This document shows positions 42,617-52,392 of a DNA stretch of 64,000 bases, one piece after another (position 1 is the stretch's first letter; each line of letters begins with the position of its first letter). Made by a program: the position numbers and the translations under genes. The DNA comes from Hirschia sp964352025. GTDB lineage: Bacteria > Pseudomonadota > Alphaproteobacteria > Caulobacterales > Hyphomonadaceae. The notes beneath the pieces are model-generated. The model made no database searches, was not told the origin of the DNA, and saw nothing but the letters and a program-made list of their open reading frames with translations. The stretch covers positions 1 through 64,000 of the forward strand of contig CAYGPZ010000010.1 in NCBI GenBank assembly GCA_964352025.1. Direction: 5' to 3'.

Positions 42617-43567
42617 TTAAGTAATGTCGGCTAGAAACCTATCAAAAACAGTGTTCTCGGCTTCAAAAACATATTCAAGTTTTTGGACACTTACGGGAGC
42701 ACCACCCGCTTGGGCAAGTTTGCGCGACACAGTTTGAACATCATTGACCGGACAGAATGCTTCGCCGTTTTCAAATACACGCGCATTTTCCATATCGAAT
42801 ATGTTTTTCAATGCAGATTTGCTGACACTGCTTTGAAATTTTATTTGGCAAAGCTGTTTGGCACGCTGCCTCGCCTCGATATTATCCAAAAGCGCACGCA
42901 GCGTTTCCAACGCTTCTTTGTCCCAGTTCGCTTTTTTACTTGCAGCCAACTGTGCTTCAGAAGCGAGAATTTGACCATCAGAGATGATTTTCAAGCCATT
43001 GGCCACCAGCGTTGAGCCCGTCGATGTAATATCAACAATCAATTCAGCCGTACCCGCCGCAGGAGCGCCCTCGGTCGCGCCAGCACTATCGACAACGCGG
43101 TAGTGCCCAACGCCCTTTTGAGCGAAGAACTCTCGCGCTAAGCGCAGATATTTCGTGGCAACACGCATACGTCTGCCATTTTTTTCCTGATAGGCCGCAC
43201 CGACTTCATCAAGGTCCGCCATGCTTTCCACATCAATCCAGCTTTTAGGCGCAGCCACAATCAGTTTCGCGTGGCCAAACCCTAGAGGCTTTAAGAGGTG
43301 TACATCATCTTCCAATTCAGTTGGCGCTTTTTCACGGAGGAGATCTTCACCCGTCACACCAAGGTGAATGTCACCATTGAGCACACCACGCGCAATCTCA
43401 CTGGCTGACATGAGGCGCATCTCTACACCATCAACGCCCTTGAGTTCAGCCGTGTAAGCACGGTCTCCACCGATTTGCTTTAGCTTAAAGCCAGCCTCAG
43501 AGAGATATTTATCCGTTTGATCTTTTAAACGCCCCTTAGACGGGATGGCCAGGATTAGCTTGCTCAT
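42617..43567 (-). CDS. hisG: ATP phosphoribosyltransferase HisG
   Basis: A 316-residue enzyme for the first step of histidine synthesis, joining PRPP and ATP. LAIPSKGRLKDQTDKYL opens the protein, GVTGEDLLREKAPTELEDDV follows, and DITSTGSTLVANGLKII is the PRPP loop. It is longer than the usual short, HisZ-dependent HisG (about 210-230 residues) by a C-terminal extension, yet hisZ is encoded right upstream, as in some Caulobacterales. The ATG at 43567 overlaps the hisZ stop by four bases and has AGGAGGG upstream. Confidence 0.92.
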   Translation of the reverse strand: MSKLILAIPSKGRLKDQTDKYLSEAGFKLKQIGGDRAYTAELKGVDGVEMRLMSASEIARGVLNGDIHLGVTGEDLLREKAPTELEDDVHLLKPLGFGHAKLIVAAPKSWIDVESMADLDEVGAAYQEKNGRRMRVATKYLRLAREFFAQKGVGHYRVVDSAGATEGAPAAGTAELIVDITSTGSTLVANGLKIISDGQILASEAQLAASKKANWDKEALETLRALLDNIEARQRAKQLCQIKFQSSVSKSALKNIFDMENARVFENGEAFCPVNDVQTVSRKLAQAGGAPVSVQKLEYVFEAENTVFDRFLADIT

Positions 43568-44709
43568 TTGCAGCCCTCCTTGTTGAGTACGCAGCAAATG
43601 CGGTCAGCCCTCAGGGCAACTCCAAATGCGTTGGTTGAAACTTTTCCGCCCGATAAAGCAGAAACCAACCCGTCATAACGACCACCAGTCGCCAGTGGCA
43701 TCGCTGAGCCAAGCTCGGAATGTGTCACCTTAAATACAAGACCATCATAATAATCGAAACGACGACCAAATTCAGTATCGAATACTGCACCTGACACCAT
43801 AGGTGCCCCAAGACCTTCTAGCGCGTCTAGACGTGTAGAATATTCACTCAACGCTTTGTCGAGTTTTACACCCGCAGTTTTGGCAATCTTGGCAATTTCA
43901 TCAACAGCTTTGCGAGCTGGCGCTTTGACATCCAAGAATGATTGAATAGCGGCTTGCGCTTTAGCTGAAGGCCCCTGCCCATTGTTTTGCGACAAAGCAC
44001 GTAGGCGCTTTGCGATATCATCAGCATCACGTCCGCCAACGGCGGAAATTCCCGAGACAGCGAACACTTCTTCAACTGCCGCTCTCGCGTCATCTTCATT
44101 CAGTTCACAAAGAGCAGATGCTAAAGGTGAACGCTGGGCAGTATCAGCTGCGGCCGCCATTAATTCACGTGGACCACGCTTGCGGTTAAACGCTTTACGA
44201 AGACGTTGTGGCCAAGGAGCATCTAGTTTCAATGCGTCGATCAGCGCAAAAAACAATGCGCTGTCACCAAAACGCAATTCAGCATTATCGACACCTTGCG
44301 ATGCCAATGTATCCAAAGTTAGCGCCAGACCTTCGGCATCCTCTTGTGGGCCACCCGAATTGCCAAACCACTCAAATCCAGTTTGATCAAACTCTATGGA
44401 GTCGCCAGATCCAGCTTGAGGAAAACGATAAACAGTCCCAGAATATAAATAGCGTTTTACGGCCAGATTTTCGCGAGCGACTTCAAGCGCGATAGGCGCT
44501 GTCATGTCAGGCCGCATACAGAATTCTTCACCATTTGGTGCTGGAAAACTGCACAAACGTCCGCGTACGCTCTCACCTGTTAATTCGAGCAAAACAGACG
44601 CCGGCAACACGCTTGCAGGATGAATAAGCTGCGCACTTTTGTTAGAAGATGCCTTTTCAAGGCTCTCTGCTAAAGCGACCGACATATCGGCTAATTGTTT
44701 CATACTCAT
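43564..44709 (-). CDS. hisZ: ATP phosphoribosyltransferase regulatory subunit HisZ
   Basis: A 381-residue paralogue of histidyl-tRNA synthetase that has lost aminoacylation and serves as regulatory subunit of HisG. FCMRPDMTAPIALEVAREN and RYLYSGTVYRFPQAG match class II motif 2, and ATGGRYDGLVSALSGG, NAFGVALRADRI match motif 3 in altered form. The gene is coupled by four-base overlaps to hisS upstream and hisG downstream. Confidence 0.92.
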   Translation of the reverse strand: MSMKQLADMSVALAESLEKASSNKSAQLIHPASVLPASVLLELTGESVRGRLCSFPAPNGEEFCMRPDMTAPIALEVARENLAVKRYLYSGTVYRFPQAGSGDSIEFDQTGFEWFGNSGGPQEDAEGLALTLDTLASQGVDNAELRFGDSALFFALIDALKLDAPWPQRLRKAFNRKRGPRELMAAAADTAQRSPLASALCELNEDDARAAVEEVFAVSGISAVGGRDADDIAKRLRALSQNNGQGPSAKAQAAIQSFLDVKAPARKAVDEIAKIAKTAGVKLDKALSEYSTRLDALEGLGAPMVSGAVFDTEFGRRFDYYDGLVFKVTHSELGSAMPLATGGRYDGLVSALSGGKVSTNAFGVALRADRICCVLNKEGCK

Positions 44710-46217
44710 GCGTTATTGGCCTCCACAACGGCCTTAATCTTCATCGCAAAATCATCACGGGTTGCTTCAAACTGCCCGGGGCGAGATCCGCGCCATTCAG
44801 CATTGTCCGAAATGCTTTTTGCAGCTTTCGCGCCAGCTACCAAATCCTTGACTGTAACCTTACCGCTTTCACGTTCTTGATTACCCACAATCACCACAGC
44901 AGGCGCGCGACGACGGTTTGCATATTTCATCTGGGCTTTCATACCCGATGTACCTAGATAAACCTCGGCTTTTACGCCAATAGCGCGCAGCTGAGCAGCC
45001 AAAGAACAATAATCAGCCATATGCTCTCGCTGAAGCGCTAGCACGACCACAGGACCGTCCGATTTAGGCTCTCCCTCGTCTTCAGCAGCAAGCACAGCCG
45101 CTAAACGAGAGATTCCAACAGAAAACCCTGTCGCAGGAACAAGTTCACCCGTAAAGCGCGCGATCAAGTCATCATAACGACCACCGCCGCCAACAGATCC
45201 AAACCGCATTAAGCGGCCTTTTTCGTCTTTGAACTCTTTTAGCAATTCAGCTTCAAATACGGGACCTGTGTAATATTCAAGGCCACGTACAATTGCTGGA
45301 TCTAATGTCGCCATTTGGTCTGTGACGCCTAGCCCGTTCAAGATGGCATCAATAGCGGCTAAATCTTCTAGACCTTTTGTACCAACTTCATTCTGGTTTG
45401 CGATTTCAGCAAGCGCATTTAGCGTTTCAGATCGCGTGTCACGTCCCGCTTGAGCAAACTGCAGCAAGGTATCAATAGACACCGCATTAAGACCAGCGCC
45501 TTCAGTGAAGTCACCACTCTCGTCTTTACGACCTGAGCCAAGAAGTTCAGTCACACCGTCAGCACCGAGGCGATCCATTTTATCAAGCGCGCGCAATACG
45601 ATGAGACGCTTGTTTGGATCTTTCACATCCGCAGCCAGCATGACACCATCAAGCAATTGACGTGTATTCACGCGGATCGCGTAATCTCCAACCGCAGCGC
45701 CACATGCTTGCATAGCTTCAGAAGCAATCGCAATCATCTCAGCATCTGCTGCTGGTCCAGAAGCACCGACTGCATCAGCATCACACTGGATAAACTCACG
45801 GAAGCGAAATGGTCCCGGCTTTTCATTGCGATAGACAGGCCCCGCAGAATAACGGCGGAATGGCTTTGGAATATTATTCCAGTTCTCTGCAACAAAACGT
45901 GCCAATGGCGCAGTGTGATCATAGCGCAGCGCCATCCACTGATCATCATCGTCTTCTAACGCAAAGACACCTTCATTAGGCCTGTCAGTATCGGGCAGGA
46001 ATTTTCCAAGCGCATCAACATATTCAAATGGGCCAGTATCTAGCCCTTCAAATCCCCATTGGGCATATACCGATGTCACCTGTTCCACCAGATGGCGCTC
46101 AGCTGCAATCAAATGAGCACGTTTATCTTGAAAGCCGCGCGGTTTGCGAGCCTCTGGACGAACGGTTTCTGTTGATGCACTTGCGACGTTTTCTGGTGTA
46201 TTTTCTTTAGTGGACAT
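44706..46217 (-). CDS. hisS: Histidyl-tRNA synthetase HisS
   Basis: A 503-residue class II aminoacyl-tRNA synthetase. Motif 1 region KPRGFQDKRAHL, motif 2 FRRYSAGPVYRNEKPGPFRF, the histidine loops with VRGLEYYTGPVFEAEL and motif 3 GRYDDLIARFTG with GFSVGISRLAAVL are visible; the anticodon-binding domain is at the end (VVVLALQREHMADYC). The N-terminus has about 20 extra residues before the conserved start. It is the first gene of the his operon here. Confidence 0.96.
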   Translation of the reverse strand: MSTKENTPENVASASTETVRPEARKPRGFQDKRAHLIAAERHLVEQVTSVYAQWGFEGLDTGPFEYVDALGKFLPDTDRPNEGVFALEDDDDQWMALRYDHTAPLARFVAENWNNIPKPFRRYSAGPVYRNEKPGPFRFREFIQCDADAVGASGPAADAEMIAIASEAMQACGAAVGDYAIRVNTRQLLDGVMLAADVKDPNKRLIVLRALDKMDRLGADGVTELLGSGRKDESGDFTEGAGLNAVSIDTLLQFAQAGRDTRSETLNALAEIANQNEVGTKGLEDLAAIDAILNGLGVTDQMATLDPAIVRGLEYYTGPVFEAELLKEFKDEKGRLMRFGSVGGGGRYDDLIARFTGELVPATGFSVGISRLAAVLAAEDEGEPKSDGPVVVLALQREHMADYCSLAAQLRAIGVKAEVYLGTSGMKAQMKYANRRRAPAVVIVGNQERESGKVTVKDLVAGAKAAKSISDNAEWRGSRPGQFEATRDDFAMKIKAVVEANNA

Positions 46218-46402
46218 AGGTTTCTAATAGCCAATTAAGTTGAACGCAGATTCCCTTATGAAAAAAGCGTGTGCGTGGCCTAACCTAATGAATGCTGCAG
46301 AGCAACTCAACACGTAGGAATCCTGCACAATTGCCTCATATTCATGTTCTTGATGGTACAATGTTTGCGGTCCTTTAATTTATCATTGCTATCGAGACAA
46401 TT

Positions 46403-46909
46403 ATGATAAAATCAAACAAATATTCTGCGCGCCTTAAACCGATAGCAATTGCGGTGGGAATGACGCTGTTTTCCCTGCCGGCTTTAGCGGACGCACATGA
46501 CGCGCGAATATTTGGTGTCGCTGCGCAAGATTTATTGCAAAAGGCCCGCACTGCTGAACAAAGTGCACAGACATATCCATCATTGGATGCACCAGAAATT
46601 TCATCTGACTTTGTGAGCAATGTTCAACGCTTGGGAATTAGCGCAGCAAGACTATCACGTGAGATGACAGAGATTGATGGGCCTGAAGATTTTCAATGCA
46701 TATTTCGTGGCATGGCAAAAGAAACGGGTGATCAACTTTCAGCAATGGAACTCGCCCAGACCGGTGCCGATCAAGCTGATGCGTTAAAAAGATTGATTAC
46801 CATGCTTGATGACGCTGTCATGGTGTCAGAGGCTGCTGCACTCACCTTTGAAGGCAAAGCACCGCCTATCACTGAAAAAACGACGATTGGGTCTTGCTCA
46901 ATCGAGTAA
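46403..46909 (+). CDS. Small secreted protein, unknown
   Basis: A 168-residue exported protein with signal peptide (basic start, SLPALADA cleavage near residue 31). The rest is helical and Ala-rich, with two Cys (FQCIFRGMAKE and the end GSCSIE) that could form a disulfide. No family recognised. It lies in the divergent space next to hisS with its own start region. Confidence 0.65.
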   Translation: MIKSNKYSARLKPIAIAVGMTLFSLPALADAHDARIFGVAAQDLLQKARTAEQSAQTYPSLDAPEISSDFVSNVQRLGISAARLSREMTEIDGPEDFQCIFRGMAKETGDQLSAMELAQTGADQADALKRLITMLDDAVMVSEAAALTFEGKAPPITEKTTIGSCSIE

Positions 46910-46914
46910 TTCTA

Positions 46915-47028
46915 TCAGGCAATGCCTAATCCTGTGCATATCGCACCTATCGTGAGCGAAGACGCTACGAAGACGCCGACCCAACGGTTTATTCCTACTG
47001 TTAATGCATCCAACATTTTAATACTCAT
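46915..47028 (-). CDS. Possible 37-residue membrane peptide
   Basis: A complete small reading frame on the minus strand in the 218-base space between the secreted protein and dsbD genes. It begins MSIKMLDALTVGINRW and has a hydrophobic core VGVFVASSLTIGAICTGLGI at its end, which would span a membrane once. The ribosome site is weak, and an internal ATG at 47016 is a better start. It lies downstream of the dsbD-type gene on the same strand. Could be chance; conservation has not been tested. Confidence 0.35.
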   Translation of the reverse strand: MSIKMLDALTVGINRWVGVFVASSLTIGAICTGLGIA

Positions 47029-47127
47029 ACTCGAAATTCAATCGAGACTTAGAACTCAATCCATACTCGCAGGCTAACGCAAATGCATGGAAATAATCTG
47101 AGTTCTAACTATCAATTTTTATTCAAT

Positions 47128-49263
47128 TTATTGAGTGACCGTTTTTACCACAAACCCTGCAGAAAGGATCTGCGGCAAAATCTCAACATCACCCTCAGGC
47201 GGATAATAGAGATATAACGGAACTCCGGCACGATTATGACGTGCGAGCTCATTCGCGATCAATTCGTTACGATTTGTCCAATCAGCGGTCAGAAAAACCA
47301 CACCCTGCTCTGCAAATGCGCTTTTCACTTTATCGGTATTTAAAGCCGTACGTTTATTTACTTGGCATGTCACACACCAACGCGCTGTAAAGTCTACGAA
47401 TATTGGCGTTCCAGCCGCTCGCAATTCTGCGACATATTCGGGTGACCACTCTCCGGTTTTTACTTCAGCACCTGATTTTGTCGTTACTTTTTCAGACGAT
47501 GCGTAATCAGTAACCGACGCTTGCCCAGTCATAACAAATGGCGCGACGAATGCGGCTAGCAAGAATACGCCGCTGACTGCTTTGACCGCGGAATTGGCGT
47601 TTGGACGCGCGAACATCCACAGGGCAAACCCAATAAACACAGCTGCCGTTAGAACAATAATCGCTGCATCTATACCTTTTTGCCCAGCAAACACCCATAA
47701 CAACCAAATCGCCGTGAGGAACATCGGGAAAGCAAGTACCTGCTTCACGATATCCATCCAGCCACCTGGTTTAGGCATGGCTTTGGCTAATCCCGGTACA
47801 AAAGATAACAATACAAATGGAGCCGCTAAACCACCGCCCATAACGATCAAGAATAGAATAACCACCCAAGCAGGCTGACTTACAACAGCACCAAGCGATG
47901 CTGCGAGTAATGGCCCTACACAAGGCGCACCAACTATTGCCGCCAATAGTCCTGTAAAAAACGCCCCTGCAGTCCCTGATTTATTTGCGAGGTTTGATCC
48001 CACGCCCATAACAGATGAACCAACCTCAAACACACCCAATAAATTTAAACCGACAATGTATATGAGCAGCGCTAATCCAAGCACCATTGGTGGATATTGA
48101 AGCTGAAAGCCCAATCCAACTTGCTCTCCGGCTGCCCGCAATACCAGCAAGACAACACCTATCGCGATGAAACAAACCAACACACCTGCAAGATAAGCAA
48201 TGCCGTGAGCTTTTAGATGACTTTCGCCTCGCTGAGCTGCATGTGCAAGACCATTTGCCTTGATTGAAAGAACTGGCAAAACACATGGCATAAGGTTCAA
48301 AATCAGACCGCCGACAAAAGCAAAACCAAGCCAAGTGAGAATTTGAACAAATCCTGCTGCATTTCCAGAAGACGTTATTTTGTGACCATTTGTATTTACT
48401 GGCTCACTATCTGTACCCGCCAAGACATTACCAGCCTCAGCTGCCACTTTCATGACAAAGCGCGCGCCGTCTTTTTTATCGACGACAACAATCCCCTCAA
48501 TTGGCATCGGCTCAAACGGTGTTTGTGGTGATAACGTCAGATCGAGAGTTCCGCCATTGGCCCCAATGGTTAGAGGCTGTTCTGGGAAATGTTCAATTTC
48601 GTGCCCATAGGGATAAAAACGTATGTGATCAACGTCCAAGAGCGCGTCTCTATAAGCGTCATCGGAGATTGAAAGCCTTAGAACATTCTCTCCTGATAAA
48701 GAGGTCTTCGCCTCTCCAGTCATTTCAACCGGACTGACTTCTAGTGCCGAAGCTATCAGCGCACCATTTTCTAGGTTTGGTTCTGGTATTTCTGTAACAG
48801 GAATTATCAGATCAATATCCGCATCTTCCCAGATACAGACATCAAGACAGATTTGATATTCTGCTTTTCCGGTAAGGATCAGATTATCACCAATATTCAA
48901 CGTCGTTGGCGCGATGATTTCAAATGGCAGAACCAATTGATCTTCATAGCCGTAATTCATCAATGTTTCTAAAGGAATTGGATGAGGCGCTGGCCAATAA
49001 AACTCACCTATCTGGGTATCACTTTTTAGGTCCCAGGAAATTTCAGGCGCTATTCCTGCATCACCGGCATTGCGCCAATAGACGTGCCAGCCTTCATCAA
49101 TGTCGAGTTTTAATGCAGCTAAAAACCTATCGCCCGGTGCGATAGACTGGCGTTCAGAGATCACCTCAACGACTGCATTTCCAGCATCTACGGGATCAGC
49201 TTTTGCGACTGCTCCAAAAAGCAAACTCACTATTACTGAAAAGACAACCAAAATCGCGCGCAT
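47128..49263 (-). CDS. DsbD/ScsB-type protein-disulfide reductase
   Basis: A 711-residue inner-membrane protein that carries electrons from cytoplasmic thioredoxin to periplasmic thiols. A signal peptide leads to an N-terminal periplasmic domain (WHVYWRNAGDAGIAPEISW, then YQICLDVCIWED with a Cys pair), a DsbD-like membrane part with NLMPCVLPVLSIKANG and GAPCVGPLLAASLG, and a C-terminal thioredoxin-like domain with ARWCVTCQVNK. The domain order and long N-terminal part fit the ScsB/DsbD-like group of alphaproteobacteria. Start at 49263 (MRAIL) gives the clean signal. Its client is unknown. Confidence 0.9.
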   Translation of the reverse strand: MRAILVVFSVIVSLLFGAVAKADPVDAGNAVVEVISERQSIAPGDRFLAALKLDIDEGWHVYWRNAGDAGIAPEISWDLKSDTQIGEFYWPAPHPIPLETLMNYGYEDQLVLPFEIIAPTTLNIGDNLILTGKAEYQICLDVCIWEDADIDLIIPVTEIPEPNLENGALIASALEVSPVEMTGEAKTSLSGENVLRLSISDDAYRDALLDVDHIRFYPYGHEIEHFPEQPLTIGANGGTLDLTLSPQTPFEPMPIEGIVVVDKKDGARFVMKVAAEAGNVLAGTDSEPVNTNGHKITSSGNAAGFVQILTWLGFAFVGGLILNLMPCVLPVLSIKANGLAHAAQRGESHLKAHGIAYLAGVLVCFIAIGVVLLVLRAAGEQVGLGFQLQYPPMVLGLALLIYIVGLNLLGVFEVGSSVMGVGSNLANKSGTAGAFFTGLLAAIVGAPCVGPLLAASLGAVVSQPAWVVILFLIVMGGGLAAPFVLLSFVPGLAKAMPKPGGWMDIVKQVLAFPMFLTAIWLLWVFAGQKGIDAAIIVLTAAVFIGFALWMFARPNANSAVKAVSGVFLLAAFVAPFVMTGQASVTDYASSEKVTTKSGAEVKTGEWSPEYVAELRAAGTPIFVDFTARWCVTCQVNKRTALNTDKVKSAFAEQGVVFLTADWTNRNELIANELARHNRAGVPLYLYYPPEGDVEILPQILSAGFVVKTVTQ

Positions 49264-49401
49264 ATAAATTTTCCAAAATCCGTAAGCCTCGTACAATCAC
49301 AATGCTTATCATCAGATGGTTTAGATATGCCAAACAACACACGACGACTAGTGCGCTAACAAAGACGTGATAATCTTGTCGGCTTCGTGAGGTTATACAA
49401 A

Positions 49402-49433
49402 TAAAAAAGGCTGGACGATCAACATCCAGCCTT
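49402..49433 (-). terminator. Intrinsic terminator of the sapC gene
   Basis: On the minus strand AAGGCTGGA and TCCAGCCTT pair over nine bases around a nine-base loop and end in TTTT ATTTG. It lies 23 bases after the stop of the SapC gene. Confidence 0.9.
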
Positions 49434-49455
49434 CTCAATCTACATTCTAATTCAA

Positions 49456-50271
49456 TTAAGAAACAGGTGTTTGTGTTGCTTGAGCCTGTGCAGACTGCAA
49501 ACGGCGCATTGCGCGCTGAATGATACGTGGCCAGTTCAGCAAAGACACCATGTGTGCGTAGATAGCTGGCAAAGCACCAGCTTCTTTAAGTTCATTGAAC
49601 TTAGCTGGGTCTAGTGCTTGAAGCTTTTCCTCAGAAACTGCGTAATAGTCAGCAATTTTCTGTGGCTGAGATTCTTGTCCATTTGCATCACGTGGTGTGA
49701 ATGAAACAGTTTTCTGCTCTAGAAGGTCTGCTTCGTCCAACATTTTCATGAATTCAGCTGTAGAACGACGCTGACGTTCGAACTCTTTACAGAATTCCAT
49801 CGCATCTTGAGTGAATTTTGACGGTTGGTCACCTTCAAAGAAAGCAACTTCTGGCTGGTCTGAAACCATTGGTGCTGTTGTGTCTACACAAAGCAACAAA
49901 CGGTCAGCATCTTGATCCGCAGCAAATACGAACGGGTAACGACGCGCAAAAGCCGGTACGTAGTGGTCTGGATCAGGAACACCTTGATCGTCAACAAACT
50001 CGTTCTCACCCTGACGTACACCTGTTACAGCGACTGGCGTCTTTTCTTCACCCACAAAAATAATCGGGTATGAAGTAGATGCAATTCCAAATTCACTCAC
50101 AGTGACAGGAATAGCGTGAGCCGCACGCAAAAATGCGAAAGGATTTGGAACTTGCTTCACACCAAGGTTTTTGTGCGCTTCAAGTGTCAAAGGGGTTGGG
50201 TTATTGTAAAATAGAACCTTACCCGTTAGCTCAGGTTGTTGGGGCTGACCGCCACCTTCGTTGCTGTCCAT
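49456..50271 (-). CDS. SapC family protein
   Basis: A 271-residue protein matching the SapC family, first named from a Campylobacter S-layer locus and often found with TonB-dependent polysaccharide uptake genes. FYNNPTPLTLEAHKNLGV, AHAIPVTVSEFGIASTSYPI, YVPAFARRYPFVFA and LLLCVDTTAPMV are the conserved stretches. No signal peptide or membrane helix. Function is not established. It stands alone between dsbD-type and DUF885 genes. Confidence 0.88.
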   Translation of the reverse strand: MDSNEGGGQPQQPELTGKVLFYNNPTPLTLEAHKNLGVKQVPNPFAFLRAAHAIPVTVSEFGIASTSYPIIFVGEEKTPVAVTGVRQGENEFVDDQGVPDPDHYVPAFARRYPFVFAADQDADRLLLCVDTTAPMVSDQPEVAFFEGDQPSKFTQDAMEFCKEFERQRRSTAEFMKMLDEADLLEQKTVSFTPRDANGQESQPQKIADYYAVSEEKLQALDPAKFNELKEAGALPAIYAHMVSLLNWPRIIQRAMRRLQSAQAQATQTPVS

Positions 50272-50369
50272 AATTTGTAGCTCCTGCCTTGATGATTAGT
50301 CGCTATTAACGGAAAAGTGTTTTGTTCACAACCAAAGTTTGGTGTTCGAATGGCAGGAAATTGAAAGAA

Positions 50370-52214
50370 ATGAGAAAACTTAAGTCACTTATGGCTGTTT
50401 CATGTTTGATTAGCTTGTCTGTCATCTCAGCATGTCAGCCAAAACACTCGACTGAAATATCTGTATTCGAAGACCTAATAAACAATATTGTCTTTGAAGA
50501 ACTTAAACATTCACCCGAGCTAAAAGAACGCTTGGGAGACCAGATTAATGAGGCGGATTACTTCTCAAATCATCTGCTCGACGATAGATCTACTGCGGCA
50601 GCAAGCCAAATTTTGGTTACTCGACTAGATAAACTACAATCACTTCTTTCTATTCGAAGCGAAAATCTATCTCCTTCACAGCAAACGACATATTACGCCG
50701 TCAAAAAAATGCTGGAAACGTCCACTTCTTTCAGTACTTATGCGTTTGGCGAAACATACCTCACTTCCGCTCGCCCTTATGTGATAAACCACCTAGATGG
50801 TGCCTATCTCCAGCTTCCCGATTTCTTTAAAAATTATCACACGATTGATAGTTTAAGAGACGCGCAGGAATATATTGAGCGTTTATCACACGTTGCGGGC
50901 GCTTTAGACGATGAACTTAACCAGCTGCACAACGAGCATAAGCTCAATATCACCCCCCCTAAATTCATTCTGGAACAGGTCGCTGAATCTGCCCAACAAA
51001 CGCGCAATACACCTATTGATGAAAACAAATACGTCACGCCACTCTTGTACGGTTTAGAATATCTTGAAGACCTTGATTTACAAACGGGACAAGCTCTGCT
51101 CGATCAGGCAAAAGACATTGTTTCAAATGAAATAAACCCAGCATATGAACGTCTCATCACTTCCATTCAAGAAATGGAACATAGTGAGGATACTGCTGTT
51201 GGCATTGGACGTTTTGAGGATGGCAATGCTTACTATTTGTCCGCCCTGGACTATTACGCATCGACACAGCTTAGCCCTGATGACATTCACCAAATTGGCC
51301 TTGATGAAGTTGAACAAATTTCGGCTGAACTCGACCTTATGCTGCATTCAATTGAATTTATCGAAGGTTCGGTTGGTGAACGCCTCTCTCAAATGAGCCA
51401 GAATCCGGAACATTTATTTGAAGACTCTGATGAGGGCCGTCGCGAATTAGTCGGGGCAGTAGAGCAATACGTGCAGGGTATGAAAGGTTTGCTTTTTAAA
51501 ATTGTAAACGATGCACCTTCAACCCCTGTAAACATTGTCCGCATTTCAGCCCTTCAAGACGATAATATTTCGACTGATCATTTCCAATCGTCGGCGTTTA
51601 ACACGGCAGAGGCAGGCCTCTATCGTATCAATCAGCGCGATATCCAAGATCGTCCACGATGGGCGATCCCCACTCTAAGTTACAATGAAACATTACCTGG
51701 ACACCATTTACAGGCGTCAATTCAACAAAAAGCTCAACTTCCCCTTATTCGTCAGTTGAATCGCTTCCCTGCGTTTGAAGAAGGATGGGCGCTATATGCA
51801 GAAGACCTTGCCGATGAATTAGGGCTTTACGCTGATGACCCGTTGGGCCGCATAGGATATTTGCAATCCCTTCTTCTAAGAGCAGCAAGTTTAGTCGTTG
51901 ATACAGGCATCCATTCTCAAGACTGGAGCCGTGAACAGGCGACACAATATCTGGTCGATAAAACAGGCTATTCTTATGCTTCGATGCAAACTTTAGTCGA
52001 TAAATATATCGTCTGGCCCGGTCATGCTTGCTCAGACATGTTGGGTAGAAACGCGATTAGAAGCCTTCGCCTAAAAGCTGATCGTGCGCTTGGAAACCGT
52101 TTCGATATCAAAGAGTTTCATTCAATTATTCTAACGCAAGGGGCACGCCCATTGTCAGTGTTGGAAAACGATATCGAGAACTGGCTAAACGAGAAATTGG
52201 ATGATCAGCCCTAA
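50370..52214 (+). CDS. DUF885 family lipoprotein with altered metal motif
   Basis: A 614-residue protein with a lipoprotein signal (LSVISAC, Cys about residue 22) and a DUF885 domain, a family with zinc-metallopeptidase-like features. The C-terminal half has FPAFEEGWALYAEDL, LVVDTGIHSQDWSREQA and EFHSIILTQGARPLS, all usual. In the motif that normally reads HExxPGHH this protein has YNETLPGHH, so the first His is replaced by Asn. Activity is therefore uncertain. ATG at 50370 gives the signal peptide; an in-frame start at 50322 would place 16 polar residues before it. Confidence 0.85.
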   Translation: MRKLKSLMAVSCLISLSVISACQPKHSTEISVFEDLINNIVFEELKHSPELKERLGDQINEADYFSNHLLDDRSTAAASQILVTRLDKLQSLLSIRSENLSPSQQTTYYAVKKMLETSTSFSTYAFGETYLTSARPYVINHLDGAYLQLPDFFKNYHTIDSLRDAQEYIERLSHVAGALDDELNQLHNEHKLNITPPKFILEQVAESAQQTRNTPIDENKYVTPLLYGLEYLEDLDLQTGQALLDQAKDIVSNEINPAYERLITSIQEMEHSEDTAVGIGRFEDGNAYYLSALDYYASTQLSPDDIHQIGLDEVEQISAELDLMLHSIEFIEGSVGERLSQMSQNPEHLFEDSDEGRRELVGAVEQYVQGMKGLLFKIVNDAPSTPVNIVRISALQDDNISTDHFQSSAFNTAEAGLYRINQRDIQDRPRWAIPTLSYNETLPGHHLQASIQQKAQLPLIRQLNRFPAFEEGWALYAEDLADELGLYADDPLGRIGYLQSLLLRAASLVVDTGIHSQDWSREQATQYLVDKTGYSYASMQTLVDKYIVWPGHACSDMLGRNAIRSLRLKADRALGNRFDIKEFHSIILTQGARPLSVLENDIENWLNEKLDDQP

Positions 52215-52392
52215 AGCCTGATCATTCTAGAAGCATAAGAACATCTTTTTACTGCCCTTAAACCGCCCTATTCAAAGCGTGAGATGAACGAAAGTTCACA
52301 ACGCGTTTGTACATCTTAGATCTCTAGATGTTCAAATTCTAGAAATTCAGCGCCGTAATTTCGTGCTGCTTAAACCAAATATGGGGATGGAT

